From positions 2,169,501 through 2,233,500 of the forward strand of contig NC_064047.1 of assembly GCF_932526225.1 (NCBI RefSeq): a DNA stretch of 64,000 bases, given 5' to 3'. The notes beneath the pieces are model-generated. The model saw nothing but the letters and a program-made list of their open reading frames with translations, searched no databases and was not told where the DNA came from. Positions 30,651 through 43,217 of this stretch are shown piece after piece. Made by a program: the position numbers and the translations under genes. Source of the DNA: Nematostella vectensis (Eukaryota > Cnidaria > Anthozoa > Actiniaria > Edwardsiidae). Every line of letters starts with the position of its first letter. Position 1 is the first letter of the stretch.

Positions 30651-30912
30651 AATTTAGTGCCTTTGATTATCGTAATACGCATTGTAACAATAGCTTAGTA
30701 ACTGTACCATTATATTATCATTGATTTCAGTTTGACCATACGCGCGAGATTGTGAAAATAAAGAAACTAAAAATCGTTTGCGTGCTTACACGTTTGTTCA
30801 AAAAGGCTTCCGATCACGAGAATGACACCAATACTTCATTGTGGGTATTTTATTTTCGTATACAAGCTACACTGATTAGCTTACGATAACACTTAAGAAC
30901 CCGGTGTTCTCA
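30651..30912 (+). other. Gene B intron 2 right of the viral insert
   Basis: A+T-rich host-like sequence without recognisable genes. The exact insert border lies somewhere around 30620-30660. Confidence 0.5.
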
Positions 30913-31370
30913 AGGGGTAGCAATGGTACCTTGAAATTTTGAAAGTCTAGCAAAAATTTCGAAGAGTCTCGAAATTTCGGATGTTTTTTTACGCATGTGT
31001 CGAAATCTCGTTTTTTCCCCCCAAAAAAAATTAGGGGTCTCAGGGACTCGCTTTTTTACCACGGTTTCGGATTCTCGGATTTTTAAACGCGGTCTGTTTT
31101 ATGTTGTTACCATGCTACGGGTTTCCCCTTCTTTTTCGTAGTGTAGCAAGAATGTATTGTAACTCTACTTGTTTTTTCGACTGATGTTTATGACATACCT
31201 CGAGCAAAGTATCCAAAAACAAGCTCGGGAAAAAAAGCTCGGGCTTGGTTGTTAAGAGACCGGAAAAGCTCGGATTCCGAAATTTGACAGAAGGTCTCTG
31301 GGCTCGGATTCTGAAACTCGGGTCTCGGCGCCTCGGCAAGTCTCGGATTTACCCATCGCTACCCCTAACT
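30913..31370. mobile_element. Short inverted-repeat element (AGGGGTAGCAATGGTA ends)
   Basis: The left end AGGGGTAGCAATGGTA is inverted as TACCCATCGCTACCCCT at the right end. The interior has repeated CTCGGATT and TCGAAATTTC motifs and is non-coding. No clear target duplication. Confidence 0.65.
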
Positions 31371-32139
31371 ATCAATACCCCTCTCTTTTACTACTATTAT
31401 TATTAAGTCATTTATGAACTTTGTACACTCTATCCATGCCACTGTAACTTATTTGTAACCTGAAGAAGACTGGTACTGAACAACCGAAATATTGTTCTAT
31501 AAAAAAAATTGATAGCGTTAACTATTTTTCAATGTCTTATTATTTTTTAGGCACGTGTCGTGACATTAAACTCAGGCACCCGCCAGCCCCCAGCGGATAT
31601 TACGTCATCGACCCCTCAGGTGATCTTGGAGAGCCACCTTTTCCCGTATTTTGTGACATGATGTCACACAACGGTATTGGCGTGACCGTGGTTGGTCATG
31701 ATAGCGAGGCACGAACCCACGTCAATGGTTATAATGATCCTGGGTCATACTCGCGTGACATCACGTACAACTTCACAAGTGTCACGCAGTTGAAAGAATT
31801 GACAACTAGGTCAAACTACTGCGAGCAGTTCATCAAATAGGAGTGCAAAGGGTCATCTTTGTATTACCCAGGAGGATATTGGTTCAATTGGTGGGTGTCA
31901 CGTGACGGGCACAAGATGACGTCATGGGGTGGTGCTCCGACTGGCAGCAGCAAGTGCGCATGCGGGGTGACGGGCTCGTGCGCCAATCCCGCCTACCAAT
32001 GCAACTGCTCGAGTAATGATGGCACATGGCGAGAAGATAGTGGCTTACTCACCGATAAGGACACACTGCCTGTCATTCAGCTGAGGGCAGGGGATACTGA
32101 TGGAAGTACGGAGGATGGGTACCTCACTTTAGGCAAGCT

Positions 32140-35100
32140 AATGTGTTACTAAACATAATATGTACCGTACACTTGGAGACCTGATGTGTTACTGAATATA
32201 ATCTGTACTGTACACTACGGTACACTTGCCGAACGGATGTGTTACTGAACATAATCTGCACCGTACAATTGGAGAACTGATGTGTTAATAAACATAATTG
32301 TCCCATACACTTTGAGAACAGATGTGTTACTGAACACAATCTGTACCGTACGCTACCGTACACTTGGCGAACTGATGTGTTACTGAACATAATCTGTACA
32401 GCACACTTGGAGAACTGATGTGTTACTGAACATAATCTGTTCTGTACAATTGGAGAACTGATGTGTTACTGAACATAATCTGTACAGTACACTTGGAGAA
32501 CTGATGTGTTACTGAACATAATCTGTACTGTAGACTTGGCGAACTGATGTGTTACTGAACATAATCTGTATCGTACACTTGGTGAACTGATGTGTTACTG
32601 AACATAATCTGTACAGTACACTTGGCGAACTGATGTGTTACTGAACACAATCTGTATCGTACACTTGGCGAACTGATGTGTTATTGAACATAATCTGTAC
32701 TGTACACTTGGCGAGCTGATGTGTTACTGAACACAATCTGTACCGTACACTTGGAGAACTGATGTGTTACTGAACATAATCTGTACAGTACACTTGGCGA
32801 ACTGATGTGTTACTGAACACAATCTGTATCGTACACTTGGCGAACTGATGTGTTATTGAACATAATCTGTACTGTACACTTGGCGAGCTGATGTGTTACT
32901 GAACATAATCTGCACCGTACACTTGGAAAAAAGATGTGGTAATAAACATAATTGTACCATACACTTTGAGAACAGATGTGTAACTGAACACAATCTGTAC
33001 TGTAGACTTGGCGAACTGATGTGTTATTGAACATAGAACTGATGTGTTACTGAACATAATCTGTACTGTACACTTGGAGAACTGATGTGTTACTGAACAT
33101 AATCTATACTGTAGACTTGGCGAACTGATGTGTTACTGAACATAATCTGTATCGTACACTTGGAGAACTGATGTGTTATTGAACATAATCTGTACTGTAC
33201 ACTTGGCGAGCTGATGTGTTACTGAACACAATCTGTACCGTACACTTGGAGAACTGATGTGTTATTGAATATAATATGTACTGTACACTTGGAGAACTGA
33301 TGTATTACTGAACACAATCTGTATCGTACACTTGGCGAACTGATGTGTTACTGAACACAATCTGTACTGTACACTTGGAGAACTAATGTGTTACTGAACA
33401 TAATCTGTATCGTACACTTGGAGAACTGATGTGTTACTGAACATAATCTGTACTGTACACTTGGCGAACTGATGTGTTACTGAATATAATCTGCACTGTA
33501 CACTTGGTGAACTGATGTGTTATTGAACATAATCTGTACTGTACACTTGGCGAACTGATGTGTTACTGAACACAATCTGTACCGTACACTTAAAGAACTG
33601 ATGTGTTACTGAACATAATCTGTACTGTACACTTGACGAACTGATGTGTTACTGAACATAATCTGTACCGTACACTTGGAGAACTGATGTGTTATTGAAC
33701 ATAATCTTACTGTACACTTGGAGAACTGATGTGTTACTGAACATAATCTGTACCGTACACTTGGAGAACTGATGTGTTACTGAACACAATCTGTACCGTA
33801 CACTTGGAGAACTGATGTGTTACTGAACACAATCTGTACCGTACACTTGGAGAACTGATGTGTTACTGAACATAATCTGTACTGTACACTTGGCGAACTG
33901 ATGTGTTACTGAACACAATCTGTACTGTACACTTGGCGAACTGATGTGTTATTGAACATAATCTGTACTGTACACTTGGCGAACTGATGTGTTACTGACT
34001 ATAATCTGTACTTTACACTACGGTACACTTGCCGAACTGATGTGTTACTGAACATAATCTGCACCGTACACTTGGAGAACTGGTTTTACTGAACACAATC
34101 TGTACTGTACAATTGGCGAACTGATGTGTTACTGAACATAATATGTACTGTACAATTGGCGAACTGATGTGTTAGTGAACATAATCTGTACTGTACACTT
34201 GGAGAACTGTTGTGTTACTGAACACAATCTGTACTATACAAATGGCGAACTGATGTGTTACTGAACACAATCTGTACTGTACAATTGGCGAACTGATGTG
34301 TTAGTGAACATAATCTGTACTGAAAACTTGGAGAACTGATGTGTTACTGAACACAATCTGTATCGCACACTTGGAGAACTGATGTGTTACTGAACATAAT
34401 CTGTATCGTACACTAGGCGAACTGATGTGTTACTGAATATAATCTGCACTGTACACTTGGCGAACTGATGTGTTACTGAACATAATCTGTACAGCAGACT
34501 TGGAGAACTGATGTGTTACTGAACACAATCTGTACTGTACACTTGGCGAACTGATGTGTTACTGAACATTATCTGTACAGCACACTTGGAGAACTGATGT
34601 GTTACTGAACATAATCTGTACAGTACACTTGGCGAACTGATGTGTTACTGAACATAATATGTATCGTACACTTGCCGAACTGATGTGTTAATGAATATTA
34701 TCTGCACCGTACACTTGGAAAAAAGATGTGGTAATAAACATAATTGTACCATACACTTTGAGAACAGATGTGTAACTGAACACAATCTGTACTGTAGACT
34801 TGGCGAACTGATGTGTTATTGAACATAGAACTGATGTGTTACTGAACATAATCTGTACTGTACACTTGGAGAACTGATGTGTTACTGAACATAATCTATA
34901 CTGTAGACTTGGCGAACTGATGTGTTACTGAACATAATCTGTATCGTACACTTGGAAAACTGATGTATTACTGAACACAATCTGTATCGTACACTTGGCG
35001 AACTGATGTGTTACTGAACACAATCTGTACTGTACACTTGGAGAACTAATGTGTTACTGAACATAATCTGTATCGTACACTTGGAGAACTGATGTGTTAC

Positions 35101-37397
35101 TGAACATAATCTGTACTGTACACTTGGCGAACTGATGTGTTACTGAATATAATCTGCACTGTACACTTGGTGAACTGATGTGTTATTGAACATAATCTGT
35201 ACTGTACACTTGGCGAACTGATGTGTTACTGAACACAATCTGTACCGTACACTTAAAGAACTGATGTGTTACTGAACATAATCTGTACTGTACACTTGAC
35301 GAACTGATGTGTTACTGAACATAATCTGTACCGTACACTTGGAGAACTGATGTGTTATTGAACATAATCTGTACTGTACACTTGGAGAACTGATGTGTTA
35401 CTGAACATAATCTGTACCGTACACTTGGAGAACTGATGTGTTACTGAACACAATCTGTACCGTACACTTGGAGAACTGATGTGTTACTGAACATAATCTG
35501 TACTGTACACTTGGCGAACTGATGTGTTACTGAACACAATCTGTACTGTACACTTGGCGAACTGATGTGTTATTGAACATAATCTGTACTGTACACTTGG
35601 CGAACTGATGTGTTACTGACTATAATCTGTACTTTACACTACGGTACACTCGCCGAACTGATGTGTTACTGAACATAATCTGCACCGTACACTTGGAGAA
35701 CTGGTTTTACTGAACACAATCTGTACTGTACAATTGGCGAACCGATGTGTTACTGAACATAATATGTACTGTACAATTGGCGAACTGATGTGTTAGTGAA
35801 CATAATCTGTACTGTACACTTGGAGAACTGCTGTGTTACTGAACACAATCTGTACTATACAAATGGCGAACTGATGTGTTACTGAACACAATCTGTACTG
35901 TACAATTGGCGATCTGATGTGTTAGTGAACATAATCTGTACTGAAAACTTGGAGAACTGATGTGTTACTGAACACAATCTGTATCGCACACTTGGAGAAC
36001 TTATGTGTTACTGAACATAATCTGTATCGTACACTAGGCGAACTGATGTGTTACTGAATATAATCTGCACTGTACACTTGGCGAACTGATGTGTTACTGA
36101 ACATAATCTGTACTGTACACTTGGAGAACTGATGTGTTACTGAACATAATCTGTACCGTACACTTGGCGAACTGATGTGTTACTGAACATAATCTGTACT
36201 GTACACTTGGAGAACTGATGTGTTACTGAACAAAATCTGTATTGTACACTTGGAGAAGTGATGTGTTAGTGAACACAATCTGTACTGTAAACTTGGAGAA
36301 CTGATGTGTTACTAAACACAATCTGTATCGTACTCTTGGAGAACTGATGTGTTACTGAACATAATCTGTATCGTACACTTGGCGAACTGATGTGTTACTG
36401 AACATAATCTGTACTGAACACTTGGAGAACTGATGTGTTACTGAACATAATCTGTACCGTACACTTGGCGAACTGATGTGTTACTGAACATAATCTGTAC
36501 TGTACACTTGGAGAACTGATGTGTTACTGAACAAAATCTGTATTGTACACTTGGAGAAGTGATGTGTTACTGAACACAATCTGTACTGTAAACTTGGAGA
36601 ACTGATGTGTTACTAAACACAATCTGTATCGTACTCTTGGAGAACTGATGTGTTACTGAACATAATCTGTATCGTACACTTGGCGAACTGATGTGTTACT
36701 GAACACAATTTGTATCGTACACTTGGAGAACTGATGTGTCACTGAACATAATCTGTACCGTACACTTGGAGAACTGATGTGTTAATGAACATAATCTGTA
36801 CTGTACACTTGGCGAACAGATGTGTTACTGAACATAATCTGTACTGTACACTTGGAGAACTGATGTGTTACTGAACACCATCTGTATCGTACACTTGGAG
36901 AACGGATGTGTTACTGAACATAATCTGTATCGTACACTTGGCGAACTGATGTGTTACTGAACATAATCTGTACTGTACACTTGGAGAACTGATGTGTTAC
37001 TGAACATAAGCTGTATCGTACACATGGAGAACAGATGTGTTACTGAACACAATCTGTATCGTACACTTGGCGAACTGATGTGTTACTGAATATAATCTGT
37101 ACCGTACACTTGGAGAACTGATGTGTTACTGAATATAATCTGTACCGTACACTTGGCGAACTGATGTGTTATTGAACATAATATGTGCCGTACACTTGGA
37201 GAACAGATGTGTTACTGAACACAATCTGTACCATACACTACGGTACACTTGCCGAACTGATGTGTTACTGAACATAATCTGCACCGTACACTTGGAGAAC
37301 AGATGTGTTAATAAACATAATTGTACCATACACTTGGAAAACAGATGTGTTACTTAACACAATCTGTACCGTATACGCTACCTTTCACTTGGCGAAC
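32140..37397. repeat. 43-bp minisatellite after gene B (long array)
   Basis: About 120 units starting in the last codons of exon 3 of gene B. Longer-period order is visible: the block from about 32930 to 34450 recurs from about 34730 to 36070, minus about four units, and a 301-bp (seven-unit) block at about 36194 recurs at about 36495. The array is interrupted by a transposon at 37398-38582. Confidence 0.95.
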
Positions 37398-38582
37398 TGT
37401 ACAGGACCCGAAATAATCCCAGGACCCGAAATGATCCCCAAAAGTTCCCCAACTGATCCCGGGACCCGAAACGATCCCCAAGAGTCCCCGAAATGAACCC
37501 CAAGGAATTACAGTAATGGACAACTAAAGGAATGTGTAAGGATTGGCTTTCAGTTTTAAAAACATATGAAACATTTAGCTTTGTTTGTGTTATTAAAAGG
37601 AAATTTACACCAACTAAAACTATAGTATTTTAATTTTAATATACGACTGCGGGGGAAATACAGTTGTTGAGTCAGAAATTGGGGTCAACTAACAATTCCT
37701 GTGATAGTAATTTGAAGAACCCGGCGTGGATAAATCATTTTTACATAACAAGCCATAAAAGAAAGTCTTTACAGATAGGACATGCTGCTTTTCATAGGAT
37801 GCGAAATGTTTTTAAGCTATTTTTTGGCAGGTTTGTTTTCGGTGAATGAAAGACCTATCATATCATGAGATCATGCCGGGATGTACTCACGACTTTGAGG
37901 AAATACAAAACTCACATATATTGCTTTCAAGAAAAGGCACATCCTCTTAATATTTTGCATCGGTAGTAGAAGGGTTGTTCGAGTGTATTACTCGGTGTGC
38001 TTTTGTTATTCCATCTTCTCGGCCAAACCGGCTGCCTAAAATGTGTCGGTAAATATTCGCTCGTGTGAACAAGGATTTCGTGGTGAAATACATGTTTGGT
38101 TGTCAAATGAATATTAATTTTAGGGGTGGTGTTTACCGGAAATGAGATTTATAGTGTCAGAGTCATGTGTCGGAACCGCAAAATGTGTGATGGAAGGTCA
38201 AAAGTTTGGTTGATCTGAGCAAAGGTGTGCTATGTTTATGCTGTATAATTCCTTTCAGTAGCGATTTAAAGTTGTGTATTTGTTTTGGACTTTGTTTATG
38301 GGTTTAACGCCGGGCAATGTAATAAATAAAAGTATTGTGTTGGAATTTAATATTTTTAAGTCACGTTGTTTAGAAATCGAGTCGCTGTTAACCCTTAATT
38401 ATGCTTCAAGAGTTGCAAGTATTTCTTCTGCTTTTCCTTTGTCCAATACCGCTATTCCTTGGGGTTGATTTCGGGGACTCCTCGGTATCGCTTTGGTTCC
38501 GAGGATCAGTTGGGGTACTTTTGGGGATCATTTCGGGTCCTGTGATCGTTTCGGTTCCTGGGATCATTTCGGGTCCTGTACA
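37398..38582. mobile_element. Non-autonomous DNA transposon, copy 3 (TGTACAGGACCC ends)
   Basis: Same element and same GAAC insertion site (37394-37397 and 38583-38586) as the copy at 446-1611, so the two arose by segmental duplication rather than separate insertion. They differ by a few substitutions and about 20 bp near 38390. Confidence 0.9.
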
Positions 38583-38768
38583 GAACTGATACGTTACTGA
38601 AAATAATCTGCACCGTACACTTGGTGAACTGATGTATTACTGAACACAATCTGTACCGTACACCTAGAGAACTGATGTGTTACTGAACACAATCTGTACC
38701 GTACACCTAGAGAACTGATGTGTTACTGAACACAATCTGTACCGTACACCTAGAGAACTGATGTGTTA
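38583..38768. repeat. 43-bp minisatellite, remainder after transposon copy 3
   Basis: Four units, three of them with the CACCTAGAGAACTGATG variant, end at GTTATTATAAG. Confidence 0.9.
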
Positions 38769-39025
38769 TTATAAGTTATAAATAGCATGATCAACGAGGA
38801 AATAAACTCGCAACTACGAGTAATATTAGGTTGCATGAGTAAACACGGTTAAATGGATTATTGCATAAGCTTTGCTCATTTAACCCCTCTAGAGACCACC
38901 AAATTTGAACGAACAATTCTCAAATCAAACATAGTTGATTTGCATAGTTGCTCTACATATCTACAACTTAGTTCTTCGACGTCATTAGCACGCATGCCTA
39001 CAGCAATCAAAATCATCCCACATGG
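38769..39025 (+). terminator. Array-end sequence with AATAAA after gene B array
   Basis: Homologous to 1798-2057. AATAAA is at 38801-38806, between CGAGG and CTCG. It also marks the start of the duplicated block that includes gene C. Confidence 0.45.
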
Positions 39026-40400
39026 ATCTCGTCTGACGTTGTTTAGGTATCACGAGATCAATTACTCTGGTATCTTGGCGCAGGGTCCATTCCTGCAAAA
39101 ATCAGGAAGCTGCCTTCTATTTGTTTCCCTAGTGGAAACTATAGAAGCTCCTTGGTTCTAAATTTCTGATGTAGAGGGAAATGAAGAAGACAAAAGATTA
39201 TTTTACCTTTTTGTAAATTTCCCTCACTATTAATGCATTAGGGAAATTTAGAACTATCTATTGTTTTCGAGGGAATTTCGCTAGTAATTGTCCCTCAGAA
39301 AACAAAAGAATCTAAGCTTATATCTTTTTTTCTTCTTCTGATAACTTGCCAAGTTTCTCATTGTGTTGAAATCTTACTAACTAAATGATCACTTACTAAC
39401 AAAAACAACATAGTCTATTCAGTTTTGTTCTTCGTTCTGTCCACTCTTGGGAAATTGATATTTAAACAAGTTTAATTAAACCACTTAAAACTGGTTTAAT
39501 TGCTGGTGTGAATAAGGTATACGTATAGTCAGGGCAATACGATGTGTCAATCCTAAAACAACTCCCCCCCCCCCCCCTCCCGAAGTCTTCCTTAATACAC
39601 TCAAGGGGGTACTTGATTTGGAGCCTAACTCTGTTGTACCTTCCGCACCAGTATAACTGGTGGAAATTGAATAAAGAAATAAAAAAATAATAATAAAAAA
39701 CTCATAGAGGGCGGTAGTGTGTATTTTGAAAAAAATCGCACAAATTTTTTTTTTCATTTTCATTTCTATTTTTGGAATTGAACTCACCAACCTGCAGTGA
39801 TATGCTTCGTTTCTCATCTCCCAGCAGAATTTGCTGATAGGGGTGCGCATTGCAAGATTACACATCAAGCAAAACGTCTAAAAACTAAACATTCCTCACA
39901 CACGCTCCCATGCAGATAACTTGAATTGATCTAATTCAATGGTCAAGGTTGCTAACTTACGAACCCTGTGTGCGGCCTATTGTTGGGCAACATAACAAAG
40001 GAATCATGCTATTGCAAGACTTTATATATTTTCACTTCAAGTGTTTGGCATTTTGAATGTTGGCCAGCAACGAGCGATCTTAAGGTTTTCATTCATTATA
40101 AACTACATTCTACAGTTCGTAAAGGGTTGGGGGGCGCGGGTTTTTAAGGAATGAGAGAGAAACTGGAGGACAAGGAGGATCCGCTATTACAAATTCGACA
40201 TGCAGGAGAGAGAAAATGTCTAACATTTAATGGTAGAGGTACCCTGGGTACCAGAACCTCCAGACTCTCGTGTCGCTCAGCCAAAATGTCACTGGACGAG
40301 AAAGTCTGGAGTCTGTGGTACCCAGGTTTGGGAGAGGTAGAGATTCAGAAATCAATGAGAGAATATGGGATATTTCAGGGGCTGTCCCTGCTTTTGTACA
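39026..40400. other. 5' flank of gene C
   Basis: Near-identical to 3222-4580 but without transposon copy 2 at its left border. No gene seen; the 127-codon minus frame at 39485 is not kept in the paralogous flanks. Confidence 0.65.
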
Positions 40401-40409
40401 TATATAAAA
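40401..40409 (+). promoter_or_regulatory. TATA box of gene C
   Basis: TATATAAAA about 80 bp before the ATG at 40490, as in genes A and D. Confidence 0.55.
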
Positions 40410-40489
40410 CTGTGTAGGCCTGAAAAGAATAACAAACTTTAATATTTAAAAACCCCGCATTGGGGGTTTGTCATATCGTATCGGCAATT

Positions 40490-43217
40490 ATGGGGATAGC
40501 AAGCTTAATCCTTCGTCTGCATATCTTAATGATTTTCTTTTCCTTTGAAGTATCTTCTCAAACTTGCTCAGTTAAATCCGCCCCAAAAGAGAGACCCACG
40601 AAAAAGTTCAACAAAGTTAACAAATCGTTTCTTAACGGTACCGTTTTTCACGAGTTGCATGTTAAAGATGCGATGGAGTGTGGGTTATCGTGCTTGCAAG
40701 AAGATCTGTGTGCTTCCTATAACATGGCACGGAAACCATCGCCAGGGCTTCGCTACATTTGCGAGTTGCTATCTATTCGAATTGGTGATCTTGGCGCAGA
40801 GCTGGTGAAGAACGACACCTTTGACCACTTCAGTACTAAGGTAAATCAAGTAAATTAGATCAGTTGCATTGTTTTACAGGACCATCTAATTTAAGAATTT
40901 AGCTTGAAGTTATTCATATTTTTAGGACATCATTCGTTAACACATTAAATTGGTCCCGGCCATTTTACTAGATTACCAGAGATTCGACGAAACTAATATT
41001 TTCCCGCAGTAGCCCTGTAAAACATAGAATTCTCGTCCGTTTTAGCATATTAAAAAAGCTGGCTTGTCATGGCATAAAACAAAGCAGTAAAAACCCCTTG
41101 CTTTGCAAATACTGATATTTTGAAATATTGATGACACACTCTTGACTTGTGCATTAGCTTGTCAACCTTTTTTATAATCTTGCCTATGAGTGAAACGCCA
41201 AAGACCTACCCAAGCTAACCATCGCTGCCATAATCAGTGACACAATCATCAAAAGATTGATGAAATTGTAGAACTAAGCGGTGGGACAGAAAAGTAAATG
41301 CATGATTTGGGAGTTTAGATTGCTCTCTAGTGCTAGATGCGCGCGTTTGACAAAAGAAATGCAAATCTATCATGGTTTATCCCAGTGATGCGTTCATTTA
41401 GTAAATAAACACCTTCTGGCGAAAACAGGTTTTGATGAATTGTCACGGGGTTTTATGACATCATTGCCAACGATCAGCGTAGTTGTTTGTGCTTGCTTTA
41501 TTCCCTTCCTTTCCCTTCCCTTTCTTTCCCTTCCCTTCCCTTCCCTCTCTTCTGCAGGTTACGATACATCGATTCGCGTTAATATGAAATAAGTGTATTT
41601 CAGATATATGTTCTGTCCATCAAGCTAGTGTTTTCCAGCCGTTATGCCTAATTCAATGCTACGGCATTGAATTAACAGAAATACAAATTTTATGCTTCCT
41701 TTTCTAATAGTTCCACTGCTATGCAGACAATGGTCGAGATGCATCGGACTTCTGTGTGGGTAAGTTTCGCCTTGACGGAAAAACATGACGTGACGCTTCA
41801 AGTACGCCCATTTTACATCGAATAAGGCGGAAATTTCTCTGAGTACTTAGTAGCTTATAGCAAACAAAATATCAAGCGCGACTTTTTTTTAATTGATGCA
41901 CTTTTTGTAAAGTGTCATTGAAATTTGAGCTTTTCGTCACAGAACTGTTGTACAGGGCAATGATAATCAAGGAAAAATTATCTTAAAAAGCCAAAATCTG
42001 GTTATGTGCACTTCGGCCTCACGTTATTTGTGTTTTGAAAATCAGCCCGTACAACAAGGATCCTATAGCCATTGTAAGTAAATGTGTCTTCTCTCTCTAT
42101 CTCGAATTGTGCGTTTTCCAGGTTTTTCCGTCATGTCGATCCTAGCAAAATACCAAAATGTGAAAAAGCATCCATTTCCATCGGCTGGTTTGTCTTGTGG
42201 AAAAACTAAAGCGATACTTTTTATTTGAATTTGGTAAATAAAGTATTATTAAATGAAAATAATAAAAAAAAGGTGTGACTGAAAGGGCACTTTAACTACA
42301 ACTTTTAACTTCAAGCTAAAGAGAAGGATCTTTTTTCTCGGAACCTTTTCAAAAAAAACTTTTTTTCATAATTGGTACCAGCCAGAGAGCACAAAATTCT
42401 CAGAACTCGTCAAGGCTCAAATCATATCGTGTGCATAATAATGATTGGATAATCAGTTAGCTAGTTCATAAATGAACTTTGTACAGTCTACCTGTAACAT
42501 GCCCCTGTTAACTCATTTGTAACCTGAAGAAAACAGGTACTGAACAACCGAAACATTGTTCTATAAAATATTTGTATCGACTTTTTCTTTCAAATTTCTT
42601 GTTATTTTTTAGGCACGTGTCGTGACATTAAACTCAGTCACCCGCCAGCCCCCAGCGGATATTACGTCATCGACCCCTCAGGTGATCTTGGAGAGCCACC
42701 TTTTCCCGTATTTTGTGACATGATGTCACACAACGGTATTGGCGTGACCGTGGTTGGTCATGATAGCGAGGCACGGACCCACGTCAATGGTTATAAAGGT
42801 GCTGGGTCATACTCGCGTGACATCACGTACAACTTCACAAGTGTCACGCAGTTGAAAGAATTGACAACTAGGTCAAGCTACTGCGTACAGTTCATCAAAT
42901 ACGAATGCAAAAGGTCAGCTTTGTATTATTACCAAGGAAGCAGTTGGTACAATTGGTGGGTGTCACGTGACGGGCAAAAGATGACGTCATGGGGTGGTGC
43001 TCCTACTGGCAGCAACAAGTGCGCATGCGGGGTGACGGGCACGTGCGCCAATCCCGCCTACCGATGCAACTGCTCGAGTAATGATGGCACATGGCGAGAA
43101 GATAGTGGCTTACTCACCGATAAGGACACACTGCCTGTCATTCAGCTGAGGGCAGGGGATACTGATGGAAGTACGGAGGAAGGGTACCTCACTTTAGGCA
43201 AGCTGATGTGTTACTAA
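40490..43217 (+). CDS. Gene C: secreted PAN/apple plus fibrinogen-like protein (intact)
   Basis: Exons 40490-40840, 41711-41759 and 42613-43217, all with GT/AG borders, encode 334 aa. Exon 1 is almost identical to that of A and has the stronger GTAAAT donor. Exon 3 keeps all the motif cysteines but differs from A in the middle (KRSALYYYQGSSWYN for KASSLYYYPGGNWFN), hinting at change in a surface patch. It ends LGKLMCY with TAA. With no breaks and a good promoter, this is the best candidate for a working family member. Presumed secreted; partner unknown. Confidence 0.85.
40841..42612 (+). other. Introns 1 and 2 of gene C (with 49-nt exon at 41711-41759)
   Basis: Colinear with gene A. Intron 1 has a degenerate CCCTT tract (41502-41550) and an 11-bp perfect hairpin, arms TAATTCAATGC and GCATTGAATTA around TACG (41649-41674), shared with D in slightly decayed form and absent from A. 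No other gene. Confidence 0.65.

Larger units (their letters stand above)
14386..32152 (+). pseudogene. Gene B: PAN plus fibrinogen-like paralogue, interrupted by transposons and a virus
   Basis: Exons are inferred at 14386-14736, 18708-18756 and 31551-32152. Exon 1 is open, with signal peptide and PAN/apple domain, and differs from A, C and D at several residues (for example FEKSF for VNKSF). Exon 2 is intact. Exon 3 has an in-frame TAG at 31838-31840 after CEQFIK and a 3-nt deletion soon after; the rest stays in frame to TAA at 32150-32152. Intron 1 has gained several DNA transposons and intron 2 holds the roughly 10.8-kb endogenous virus. If transcribed, the product would lose the second half of the fibrinogen-like domain. 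Most diverged of the four copies. Confidence 0.8.

Noticed and set aside
32140-37397. Regular 43-bp repeats as a CRISPR-like array
   Set aside because: Units are head to tail with no spacers, no cas genes are present, and the setting is eukaryotic.
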